In this document: positions 34,750 through 44,118 of the stretch, piece after piece
Numbering within the stretch: the first letter of the stretch is position 1
Layout of the letters: each line of letters starts with the position of its first letter
Assembly (NCBI GenBank): GCA_030062745.1
Contig: CP099841.1
Span: 124,001-188,000, forward strand
Length of the DNA: 64,000 nt
Reading direction: 5' to 3'
Source of the DNA: Capitulum mitella
Taxonomy: Eukaryota > Arthropoda > Thecostraca > Pollicipedomorpha > Pollicipedidae
Notes under the pieces: generated by a model
The model's database searches: none
What the model was told of the DNA's origin: nothing
The model's input: only the letters and a program-made list of their open reading frames with translations
Position numbers and translations under genes: made by a program

Positions 34750-37700
34750 TTAGAAGATGGGCAGCAGCTCGTGATACACCACGTTCTGGGTGTACCATGA
34801 GCCGCCGCCCGGCAGGCGACCCTGCCGCTGGCCCTCGGCGATCTTGACGCGTAGAGCTGCGAACCTGCGAACACGAGACAGCGCCACGTAAAGCTGGCCA
34901 TGGGTGAACACCGGACGGCGCAGGTGCAGACCCACCATGTCGAAGGTCTGTCCCTGCGCCTTGTTCACCGTCATGGCGAAGCCCAGGCGCAGCGGGAACT
35001 GGCAGCGACGGAAGGTGACCTGGCCTCCGGTGTCGGATGGGGTCAGCACCATCCGCGGGATGAGCACCCGCCGACCGGTGGCAGCGCCCGTGATGACCTC
35101 GGCGTCCAGCACCGCGTCGCCCAGCCGCCTGAGGACAAGCCTGGTTCCGTTACACAGGCCGTTGTCGATGTCCAGGTTACGCAACAGCATGACGACGGCT
35201 CCCACCTTCAGGCGCAGCTGGTGGGGAGGCATGCCGGATGGCGTTAGCGTGTGGAGGTACTCCACGGGGACGACCTCGGCCAGCTCGTCGTCCTCCTCGC
35301 CGACCGTCTCGACGCTCTCGTAGAGCTGCACCTGGCCGGGTAGGCGGTCCAGAACAGCGTCGTTGACGGCCAGCGACTCATCGTTCCTGACGCAGAGGAT
35401 GGCGCGCTGCGTCACCTGCTGCTCGGCTCCGGCGTGAAGCACCTCCTGCGGAAAGACAGAGTCAACCAGCTCGCCCACCTCCACGACCACGTCGGGCAGC
35501 TCCACGGCGTGCTCGCCGCGATCCGGCAGCCGTGGCAGACGGCCGTCGCCAACAGCCAGCAGCCAGTCGCTGAAGTCGTGCTCCTCCGCGTCCGCCCGCA
35601 TGTTCTGCCGGAGGAACATGCTACGCACGTGCGGCCAGACAGGACTCTGGCGCACGCACAGGTCCACGACGTCCGCCCGCCAGCCGCGGCGAACCACCGG
35701 CGGTATCTGCCGGAACAGTCGCCGCCGAACAGGACGTGCAGGCCGCCGAAGGGCACGTCGGCGCCGCGCAGGTCCCGGAGCAGCCTATCAACAGCGGTCA
35801 GGGCGTGAGACGGCGACATGGCGATCTCGTCCCAGACCACCAGGCTGGCAGCCCGGATGGCGTCCGCCTGGGGGCCGCGGGCACCCACGTAGCAGGTGCA
35901 GTCCTCCACCACCGGGATGGGCAGCTTGAACTGGGCGTGTACCGTGCGCCCGCCCTCCAGCAGGGTGGCGGCGATGCCCGTCCACGCCACCGGCAGCACC
36001 GACTGGCCCCTGCTGCGCAAAAGACGGATTAGCGTGTTGTACACGTACGTTTTGCCGCAGCCGGCTGCGGCACACATGAACGTGGCGCGCGACCGGGGCG
36101 CCGCCGGAGCGGCGCCGCTGATCTCGGCGACGTCGACCAGGACGCCGTCGACGACGCGCCGCTGCTCCGCCGACAGGGTGTCCAGACGGGCGACGGCCGC
36201 AGCTGCGTCCGCGGCCTGCTCGCCGTCGCCGCCTTCGTCGTCCATCAACTCCGGCTGGTCCTGCTGCGGGTCGGCGGCGTCCGCCCAGTCCAGGCCGACG
36301 TCGGCGGCCGTCAGGTCGTTGGCGCGCAGCACCGCCAGCACGTAACGCTGCGCGCGCGCCACGCCGCCTGCGGCTCCCAAGCGGCGGGTCAGGTCCTCGG
36401 TGAGGGCGCGTTCGTGGTTCTGGAACAGAGCTTGCGCGTCGCTGACGGCGTTATACACGCACAGCATGGCGAACAGGAAGCGCAGCTGGCGAGGCATCTG
36501 AAACAGAGAGGCCTCGGTCAGACACCGGTCCCACTCGCCGTCGTCGGCGAGCAGGCCGCGGCGGCGCGCCGCCTCCCGGAAGGTGGGACACAGCTCACCG
36601 TCGACGGTGCGCAGGTCCTCGAAGCCCAGTGCGCCGGCCACGTGCAGCAGCAGGAGACGCAGGTGGAAGCGTTCCGCGTCGCCGGCGCTGACGGAGACCA
36701 GCCGGGTGATGACGTTGCCGCCGCGCTGTTGTCGCGGCTTCCACCTGTGGGCAGTCTTGTCGAACGTGAAGTGAGTCGGTAACTCGGCGTACCGATACTC
36801 ACGCGCCTCCGGCCGCTCCTGGTTCAGCAGGAACCAGGCGGTCAGCGTCGAGTCGCGCCGCCGAGCCCGCTCCAGCGCGCCGGCCTCTTGGCCCTCTGCA
36901 AAATAGACCAGCTGCCGACCGGGCAGGTGAACGGCGAGACGCTGAACACTGTGCGACTGGTGGGTCACCTCGAACCCGAACAGCCGCCACATCGCCTCCG
37001 GAGCGCACACGTACCGGGCGTTGAGGAACATCTCGATCTCGTTGCGGTTCTGCGGCGGTGCGTCCTCGGCTGCTGCTGGAGCTCCGGGCGGCGGCGGCGG
37101 CTGCTGCTGCTGCGGTGGCTGCGGCGGGCGGGCGTCGTCCACTGCAGCGGCTGCGGGACCTGCTGCCGGCACACGGTTAAGCTGCACACGCGCACAGTCG
37201 TGACCCTTGGTGACGTACTTGTAGATATACTTCACCGGAATGATGCCGGACGGGATCTCCACGTTGATGTGCGCGTCGTACTTGAGGCACAGCGTCGGGT
37301 TGTATGGCACCACGGAGCGGTTGTCCAGGTCGGTGCCGCGGACGTGAACGGTGCGGTCGTCGTCGCGCCTCCGGTAGAGCGGGTACCCATTGGCCAGCAT
37401 GCGCGTCTCCGGCTGGAACTCCCTGGGAAAACGCTTGGAGCACACACCGTCAACCATGCAAGGACAGCTGGGGTGGGCCAGACCGCACGGACCGTGCAGC
37501 ATCTGGCCCCTTACCACGGCGTGGAGACGCGGCTGCAGCAGCGGGTCGGGCAGCTCGGCGCGCACAACGCGGTCGACGTCCTCGGGGTCCCGGTACTTGT
37601 CGTCGTGCTGCAGGATGACCAGGATGTGAGCGTGGGGCAGCGACCGCTTCTGGTACTCTATGGAATAGAACAGAGCGGACGGGTGACCGAGGAGCTGACC

Positions 37701-38746
37701 GTCGTTCAGGTCGGCCAGCAGCGCGTGCAGTTTCAGGTGAAACACACGCGCCACCAGGTCCGGTCGGTCGCACACACGCTGCTGTGGGCCCAGGTTGTCC
37801 GTTAGTTCCTGCCAGCGAGGGTTGCACGTGAAAGTGATAAACAGGTCAGGAGGGCCAAACCTGCCGACGACCGCCATGGCGTCCTGGTACCTCTGCTGCA
37901 TGGCCCGCGGACCTCCCGCGAACGTGGCCGGTAGTACCACCAGGCGGCCGACGGGTCGTCCAGCGCCGTCGCCGTGCAGGTGGTCGGCGAGCCCCTGCAG
38001 CATCTCCGCCCGGAAGAGCGCCTGGTTCTCGCGCAGGTACTGCAGCCGCCCGGCCTCCACGCGTGTGTAGACGTCCACGGCGAACTGCTGCAGCAGCTTC
38101 CCGGAGGCGTGCAGCACGCTGAAACCAGGACGGACAGACAGACGATACGCATAGTGCTCCATGGTGGTGACGGTGTTACGCACCCGGGTGGCACGTTCGG
38201 TGACGTGCGGCTGTCGCAAACGCCAGCCGAACTCTCCCTGTGGAAAGAGCAGCGGGTAAGTCAGCGGGTCGACGTGCGGGCTCAGCAGGTTCAGGACCTG
38301 CAGCCGGTTACCGCGCGGGTACACTACCAGGTCCCGGACGGGAGGAGCGCCGTCGCGCCCGACGAACACGGCCGCCACCTCGTTGCCGACCGGGTCGTTG
38401 TAGCGTCGCGGGTCCTGGTGGCGCTCGCGGCGGAAGAACAGCCGTACCTGCTCCGGGGCGCGACCGGCAGCCGCTGCGTCCTGCTCCTCCTGCAGCAAAA
38501 CGTCGTTCATGAAACGAAACGCCTGCACGTGCGGGTTGCACTCGGTCAACATACGCTCCAGCGCGGCCAGCACGTGAGCCACGCAACGGTTGGCATCAAA
38601 CCGCCCCAGGCGTTCCTCGTTGGCGACGGCCGTGTCGACCACGTAGAGCTGGGCGAACTGCCGCCGCCTGCTGTCGCCATCCGGATGCAGGGCGCCCAGG
38701 TGGTGGTAGGTTTGGCCGTGCACCTTGTAGCAGTACGGCCCCCTTC
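34750..38746 (-). CDS. Helitron Rep/Helicase, main exon (one frameshift)
   Basis: In Helitrons this protein nicks and unwinds DNA for rolling-circle transposition. From the amino end the exon reads GPYCYKVHGQTYHHLG, a Helitron-like N domain, FITFTCNPRW (about 37843-37820), the HUH motif LPHAHILVIL (about 37640-37611) and KYIYKYVTKG with the paired tyrosines (about 37235-37203). A Pro/Gln/Ala-rich linker follows (about 37170-37060), then the PIF1-type helicase: Walker A AAGCGKTY (about 36075-36050), Walker B WDEIAMS (about 35838-35818) and HVLFGGD. Right after GGD, at about 35715-35717, the frame shifts. The following frame gives FRQIPPVVRRGW, VNKAQGQTFD and YVALSRVRR and stops at 34752. Exons together give about 1,430 residues. 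The frameshift breaks this copy unless it is a sequence error. Confidence 0.9.
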
Positions 38747-38933
38747 CTGCAAGCACAAGAAAACACGCAACTGTAAGGATAACGTTCGACTCGGTGTGCA
38801 CACTGCTGCTCGACGCACAACCTAATTTGTGGTTTCATTTAGGCCACTTCCCCAAACGCGCTCTCAGACAGTTGTTGGATTAAAGCGGCGAACACCTGAA
38901 GCACGGTAGGCCATTTTTCGGGAAAAAACTTAC
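38747..38933 (-). other. Intron in the Helitron Rep/Helicase gene (187 bp)
   Basis: Donor CCTGCCG/GTAAGT and acceptor CTTGTGCTTGCAG/GAAGGG on the minus strand. Splicing restores VEIPAG-RGPYCYKVHG, which matches the continuous Helitron N domain, with phase 1 on both sides. Both unspliced frames run into non-homologous sequence. Confidence 0.85.
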
Positions 38934-39246
38934 CGGCAGGAATCTCCACATCGGCGACGAACGAAGCCATCGCCAGAGCGCCGTTATAACGGCGGATGTT
39001 TTCGCGGTAGCTCCGACCCTCGGCGTTGTCGGCGGTCAGCAGCGTCTGCAACAGCTGGGGGGCGGCACCGAGTGGCTCCAAGGCCACCTTACCCTGCTGG
39101 CAACACTCGCTGAAGCCACCACGGCGACGACGTTCGCCGGCAAAGTGCAGCGCGTTGCAGTGGTGGCAGGCCACGTCCATGGGTCCACACGTGTGGCCGG
39201 CGACGTCCAGGTCATCCACACGCTCGGGCACCTGAAATATGGCCAT
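38934..39246 (-). CDS. Helitron Rep/Helicase, N-terminal exon
   Basis: Reads CHHCNALHFAGE, GGFSECCQQGKVALEPL, LLQTLLTADN and SYRENIRRYNGALAMASF. The Cys/His knuckle followed by a CCxxGKV block and an ENIRxYN block is the conserved N-terminal region of Helitron proteins in animals and plants. An ATG at 39246 opens the frame, but TTTCAG directly precedes GTGCCCGAG at 39231, so translation may instead begin in an upstream exon. An in-frame TAA lies two codons before the ATG. Confidence 0.85.
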
Positions 39247-39553
39247 GCATTAGCGGATGGACTCATCTGACTTCCCAAACTGTTTTCTGTCTAATATGTG
39301 ACAACTTTAGTCGGATACATAGGCGCGGGAGCCATGGGGTTAAAAGGCGACGTGAAATGACCCTGGCAGTCGAAAACGTCGTTAAGTAACCCAGAAGCCA
39401 ACGAAGCATGGGGGCCCCAGCCCCCTCCCCAATTTCTTAAAATGAAACATTAACGCCATGGGCCTTGTCTGGAAAGAACAGACTCAAAACTGATCCCCTC
39501 CCTCCAATTCAAGAAAAGTTCCTGTGCTTCTGGTCAGGACCATTGCCACTCAC

Positions 39554-39656
39554 CACTGGAGGGGCCTCCGTCGGCACTCTCACTCTCCTCACACGACCCA
39601 GACCTCGGCGCTGTCGCGGCATCGCTGCTTGCACTGCGAGCTGCGGCTGTGTCCAT
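39554..39656 (-). CDS. Candidate first exon of the Helitron gene
   Basis: Minus-strand ATG at 39656 opens MDTAAARSASSDAATAP and continues to a strong donor, CCAGTG/GTGAGT, at 39554. A TATA-like box lies about 40 bases upstream. The same ATG-to-donor module is duplicated at about 41372-41474. Against it: the exon ends in phase 1, while the only good acceptor before the next exon (TTTCAG at 39232) is phase 0, so the splice would lose frame unless another acceptor or a lesion is involved. Confidence 0.4.
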
Positions 39657-39694
39657 GCGAGATGGCTCAGACGCTAAAGTGACCAAGCAACGTC

Positions 39695-39701
39695 ATTTAT
39701 A
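39695..39701 (-). promoter_or_regulatory. TATA-like core promoter of the Helitron gene
   Basis: CAGTATAAATGACG on the minus strand, about 40 bases before the candidate start codon at 39656. An identical box sits at the same distance in the duplicated module near 41511-41517. Confidence 0.45.
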
Positions 39702-39774
39702 CTGTTATGTCTGAAATTCCTCGGTGCAGCGCATGCATAGTCCACTAAGGATCCTTCACCTCCGGTGGTATTTT

Positions 39775-40205
39775 ATTGCACCACCTCGGTCAGGCCCGGA
39801 TCGGCGTGCGTCGAGACCTCTGTTAACAGGTTGAGCAACGCACCAGCAAATACGCCGACTGCGAGCGCCGCTGCAGTGGGTACGGATCTAAATGGCCGTA
39901 GTTTTGTTCCCTGGTCCCCTGTCGCGGTTCTCTGTCCCAGGCCGTTATCCCAGCTCCCTTGTCTCCATATGTGATACCAACACCAGTCTCCATTTCTTAC
40001 GTCTATTATCCCATGTCGCTGATTCCCTGTGCTGATCAGCTATGGCTCGGTCGGGCCAGTCTGCAGGTTGTGCACCACCTCGGCCAGGCCCGGGACGGCG
40101 CCGGCGACCGCGCGCGTCGAGAGCTCTGTTAGCAGGTTCAACAATGGCCAGCTATGGCCGGGTCGGGCCCGCCTGCAGGCCGCGAAACACCTCGGCCAGG
40201 ACGTT
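39775..40205. repeat. GC-rich tandem repeats within the Helitron
   Basis: CACCTCGG(T/C)CAGGCCCGG plus GTCGAGA(C/G)CTCTGTTA(A/G)CAGGTT segments recur at about 39780 and 40075. CAGCTATGG(C/G)(T/C)(C/G)GGTCGGG recurs at 40037 and 40150. On the minus strand these read NLLTE(V/L)ST and PGL(T/A)EVV(Q/H), so a coding origin is possible, but no complete frame is present. Confidence 0.6.
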
Positions 40206-40384
40206 TTACCCCTCACAACACATACCAAATGACAGCCTGCCAGCTGTTCTTTTTCTGAGAAGCACTTTGAGCCTCTTGTCGATTTGACGTGTGGCAAAAC
40301 CACCCTCGGTTAGCCCGACACAACCTTCTTGCAGTCCACTTTTGAATTCGCCACTGCACTTTTCTGAAAAAAAGCCTCGAATTC

Positions 40385-40745
40385 GACGCAAAATTCAACA
40401 GCTGCGCCAAAATCGACTTTATTATATTGTATGGGCCTGCAATGTTTTGGAGACATTCTTTTCCTATCAATTGCATCGAAGAGCGGTCCTGCGGCACCCG
40501 ATGGTTTCCAATGACGTCATGAGCATTTGCGTTTGCACAGCGGAGTCTTAAATACAAACCTTGTCTCCACGCAGAATTCAGCAGTGAAATACAACTGCAC
40601 CAAAACTGACTTGACTGTATTGGCGTGCAATATTTTAGAGACATTCTTTTCTTACTAATTGCATCGAAAAGCGGTCCTACGGCACCCGTAGGTTTCCAAT
40701 GACGTCATGAGCATTTGAGTTTGCACAGAGGAGTCTCTACGAACC
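40385..40745. repeat. Direct duplication of ~180 bp within the Helitron
   Basis: Two adjacent units (about 40385-40563 and 40569-40745) share GACATTCTTTTC, GCATCGAA(G/A)AGCGGTCCT, GGTTTCCAATGACGTCATGA and GCACAG(C/A)GGAGTCT. Each contains a perfect TGACGTCA palindrome. Confidence 0.8.
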
Positions 40746-41250
40746 TTGGTTACGCTTATGCGTCTGGTATGTGCCATCGCCAAAGAAAACGGAAAACCTA
40801 CGAAAATGCGTGCCAAAATAAAGCTTACCTCATGTTCTGTCTTTCCAAAGTGGTTTCACACCTCCATCTTGCCCGCGTTTTTCAATATAACACCTTATCC
40901 ATGCAGGGGTAAAAGTGGCGCAAAAACAAACTTTGTTTTACTTTTTTATTGCTTTTAAACAGCTTTCACTCCTCACAACGCACACCACAAAAAACACTGC
41001 TGGCCGTTCTGTCTTTGAGAAGCACTTTCAACTGTCCATGGGGCACCGGCAATTTTATACAACTTATGTCAAGTACCGCCATAGTGGCGCACTGCCCCAA
41101 AGCATCATTGTACTTTTCAACTGTTTTCAGTGAGATTTCATCGGCGAAAAGCATACCAGAAGATAGCGTGCGTGCTCTTCTGTCTATTCAAAGTGGTTTC
41201 GGCTCACCATCTGGCACTCGGAATTAAATAAGTCCTCTTGTGGCCGAATA
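40715..41250. repeat. Helitron 5'-region module, first copy
   Basis: Contains TCATGTTCTGTCTTTCC, AAGTGGTTTCA, the TTTCA(C)(T/C)CCTCACAACGCACACC segment, CTGTCCATGG(G/C)(G/C)CACCGG and GCCCCAAAGCA in order. The same order recurs at 42080-42490. Confidence 0.8.
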
Positions 41251-41254
41251 TCAA

Positions 41255-41535
41255 AAAATTTGAAACATTGACGCTATGGGCCTTGTCTGGAAAGAACAGA
41301 CTCAAAACTGATCCCCTCCCTCCAATTCAAGAAAAGTTCCTGTGCTTCTGGTCAGGACCATTGCCACTCACCACTGGAGGGGCCTCCGTCGGCACTCTCA
41401 CTCTCCTCACACGACCCAGACCTCGGCGCTGTCGCGGCATCGCTACTTGCACTGCGAGCTGCGGCTGTGTCCATGCGAGATGGCTAAGACTCTAAAGTGA
41501 CCAAGCAACGTCATTTATACTGTTATGTCTGAAAT
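41255..41535 (-). repeat. Duplicate of the Helitron promoter/first-exon module
   Basis: Nearly identical to 39449-39720, including the ATG, the GTGAGT donor and the TATA-like box. The close identity implies a recent duplication inside the element. Confidence 0.85.
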
Positions 41536-41626
41536 TCCAGTCGACCATTTCCCGTGTGGCAAAACCGCCCTCGGACAGCCCGACACCACCTTCTGTCAGT
41601 CGACTTTTCAACCCAACTTTTCGACA

Positions 41627-41999
41627 GTCCAACCCACCGAAATGCATACCATTCGAATGCACCGCGACACACACACAGCATTAGCAGATGGACTCATCTG
41701 ACTTCCCAAACTGTTTTCTGTCTAATATATGACAACTTTAGTCGGATACATAGGCGCGGGAGTCATGGGGTTAAAAGGTGACGTGAAATGACCCTGGCAG
41801 TCGAAAACTTCGTTAAATAACCCAGAAGCAAACCAATCATGGGGGCCCCAGCCCCCTCCCCAATTTCTTTAAATGAAACATTGACGCTATGGGCCTTGTC
41901 TGGAAAGAATAGACTCAAAACTGATCCCCCTCCCTCCAATTCAAGAAAAGTTCCTGTGCTTCTGGTCAGGACCATTGCCACTCACCACTGAAGGGGCCA
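41627..41999 (-). mobile_element. Helitron deletion-derivative junction
   Basis: 41627-41665 matches 34534-34572 (the 3' non-coding region of the same Helitron). After about 12 bases of CA repeat, 41678-41999 matches 39247-39567 (from the first coding exon upstream). The 4.7 kb between these segments, carrying the Rep/Helicase gene, is missing. This is the structure expected of an internally deleted, non-autonomous Helitron embedded in the longer element. Confidence 0.8.
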
Positions 42000-42019
42000 G
42001 GACTTCTTAAACCTAATGT

Positions 42020-42640
42020 CACCCACGCAACACGTGACGTGGTTCCGAAGGATGAGGGAAATTGTGTTGAACCGAAAATGGAAAACCTATGAAAGTGTGT
42101 ACCAAAATAAAGTTTACCTCATGTTCTGTCTTTCCAAAGTGGTTTCAGAACTCCATCTTGCACGCGTTTTCAAATATACGTTATCCATGCGGGGGCAAAA
42201 GTGGCACAAACACAACCTTTGTTGTACGTTTTTATTCCTTTCAAACACGTTTCACCCCTCACAACGCACACCACAAAAAACAATGCTGGCCATTCCGCCT
42301 CTGAAAAGCACTTTAAGCTGTCCATGGCGCACCGGTAATTTTTTACAACCTATTTCAAGTAGCGCCACAGTGGCGCAATGCCCCAAAGCAACATTGTACT
42401 TTTCAACTGTTTTCAGTGAGATTTTATCGGCGAAAATTTTATCGGGTTTCGGCTCACCATCTGGCACTCGGAATTTAACATGTCCTCTTGTAGCCGACCA
42501 TTTCCCGTGTGGTAAAACCGCCCTCGGACAGCCCGACACCACCTTCTGTCAGTCGAATTTTGAAATGGTCACTGCACTTTTCCGCAAGAAAAACACCCGA
42601 ATTCCACGCACAATTGAACGGTGAACATTATCAAAACACC
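42020..42640. repeat. Helitron 5'-region module, second copy
   Basis: Repeats the order of 40715-41250, followed by CATTTCCCGTGTGG(T/C)AAAACCGCC and a CACTGCACTTTTC(C/T)G segment that also occur at 41545-41608 and about 40272-40380. Confidence 0.8.
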
Positions 42641-43158
42641 TCGGATGCCATTGCAAGCGACACTGACGGCGAAAAATCACTTGTCTTTCGGAACCACTTT
42701 CCACCGCGTTAAATAGGGGACGCCATGCCACCGCCGAGGCGATAGTCAGCTGACACCTACGGTCACGTGACAACACGATTGGCCGAAACTTTTTCGGCAA
42801 TTTTCGGGCATTTCCAGGCGTTTTTCGGCATTTTTGAGCAAAACCACATAACTCAGTTATGTCGTTGGTACCAGTTTTGCAGTGCGCTTCGACGGATATC
42901 AAATTTGTCCGCGACTCGTCGGCGGTTTGGCCGCACGGCCGCATTCGGGCGATGTGGCCGGCGATACGGCCCCGGCTAAACCGTAGTTTTTTGTTTGTCC
43001 AATTTGAAAGAACCTGGAAACCTCCAAAAAAACGCGACATGGCCTACGCCACGCTCCCGATTGCGCAGTTTCTACTGGTGCAATCGGCTTGTCTGCAGAC
43101 CCACTGAGAGCCGAGCATTATGTACCTAAAAATTCGAACCGCGTATTAATGTAGGTGA
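42641..43158. other. Helitron 5'-terminal region
   Basis: Non-coding, moderately GC-rich, ending at the TC terminus on the minus strand. No repeat of it was seen elsewhere in the window. Confidence 0.5.
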
Positions 43159-43593
43159 CTTCTTCAGCATAACATGACTAGCAGAAGCTAAAAAGTGTGT
43201 TTAACTTTTTGTCAATTCTTTTTTTTAATAATCCTCCTATTATAAACCCTGTGAACTATGAATTTTCTGAAAGTTTCTAATGTATGGACTAGTGGTAAAA
43301 GTCCCATTCATAGTCTCTCGATTCATGTCAGTTGCGTCAAAACCGGTTCATAAACAACAGAGTTATAGCAGTCCAAAAATATCCCCCATTTTGACTCTTT
43401 TACCCCCGGTATCCACTCCTTTAGACATTTTGAGAACTTTTTTTACGAAAATGTGGTTTACGTCATGGCAGATCGGTTGCCATTAGTTGCGATGAAATTG
43501 AATGTATAGTTCTCGAGATTTCGGGGTGGGGGGCAATCCATCCCCCTTGCCCGGAATTGGCCATACCGTCTAGCCCGCGGGAAATAGGGTTAA
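43159..43593 (-). mobile_element. Family A element, copy A3, right part
   Basis: Resumes family-A sequence at CTTCTTCAGCATAACATGAC and ends ACCGTCTAGCCCGCGGGAAATAGGG plus TTAA (L-type end with small changes). Together with 33343-34242, and less the 131-bp insert, it reconstitutes a ~1.2 kb element. Confidence 0.88.
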
Positions 43594-43757
43594 ACTGATG
43601 GAATGATGGAACCATTCGCCTGGTGCAAATTACAGATTCCCGTCTGCACCATCGTCAGCGAAGCTGTTCAGTATGTGATAATTCGGGACACGTATAGCAG
43701 ATAGTTTTTAAGACACTGCGCGATTCCTAACGAATCCACAGTGAGCCCTTCCATCCC

Positions 43758-43862
43758 GACCAGACACTATATATATATATATAGACCAGACCAGACACTA
43801 TATATATATATATAGACCAGACCAGACACTATATATATATATATAGGCCAGACATCAGACAC
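43758..43862. repeat. Minisatellite, ~31-bp unit with (TA)n core
   Basis: Three copies of GACCAGACACTA followed by a TATATA run, separated by GACCA. Confidence 0.9.
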
Positions 43863-43888
43863 TGAGACGATCCCTGTCCCGCCGCCAT

Positions 43889-44118
43889 CTCCCCTCCCCC
43901 GACTTTACGCCCACCGCCACCGGCTCCCCTCCCCCGACTTTACGCCCCACCGCCACCGGCTCCCCTCCCCCGACTTTACGCCCCACCGCCACCGGCTCCC
44001 CTCCCCCGACTTTACGCCCCACCGCCACCGGCTGCCCTCCCCCGACTTTACGCCCCACCGCCACCGGCTCCCCTCAGCCGACTTTACGCCCCACCGCCAC
44101 CGGCTCCCCTCAGCCGGT
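43889..44118. repeat. Minisatellite, 36-bp unit, six full copies
   Basis: The unit begins CTCCCCTCCCCCGACTTTA and ends CGCCACCGG. Copies start at 43889, 43924, 43960, 43996, 44032 and 44068, with a partial copy at 44104. Because 36 is a multiple of three, an open frame with a 12-residue repeat runs through the minus strand; I regard that frame as a by-product. Confidence 0.92.

Larger units (their letters stand above)
34243..43158 (-). mobile_element. Helitron rolling-circle transposon (~8.9 kb) nested in A3
   Basis: On the minus strand the element starts TCACCTACATTAATACGCGG (43158) and ends with a hairpin, GGCCGCG and CTAG (34243). A 5' TC, a 3' CTRR and a GC hairpin close to the 3' end are the Helitron signature. 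Limits are fixed independently by the flanking family-A sequence, which resumes exactly at 43159. It encodes a Rep/Helicase protein. The occupied target reads G/T on the element strand rather than the usual A/T. The 5' third (39250-43100) is non-coding and repetitive and includes rearranged Helitron segments. Coding GC is far above the flanks but similar to the host fucosyltransferase exons. Confidence 0.9.

Noticed and set aside
34900-38825. Long plus-strand frames opposite the Helitron gene (for example 36888-37805, 305 codons; 37974-38825, 283 codons)
   Set aside because: Antisense shadows of a GC-rich coding sequence; the minus-strand frame contains all recognised Rep and helicase motifs.
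43855-44064. Open frame encoding a 12-residue repeat (VAVGRKVGGGEP)
   Set aside because: It is a by-product of a 36-bp GC-rich minisatellite whose unit length is divisible by three; there is no start context, splice signal or flanking coding sequence.
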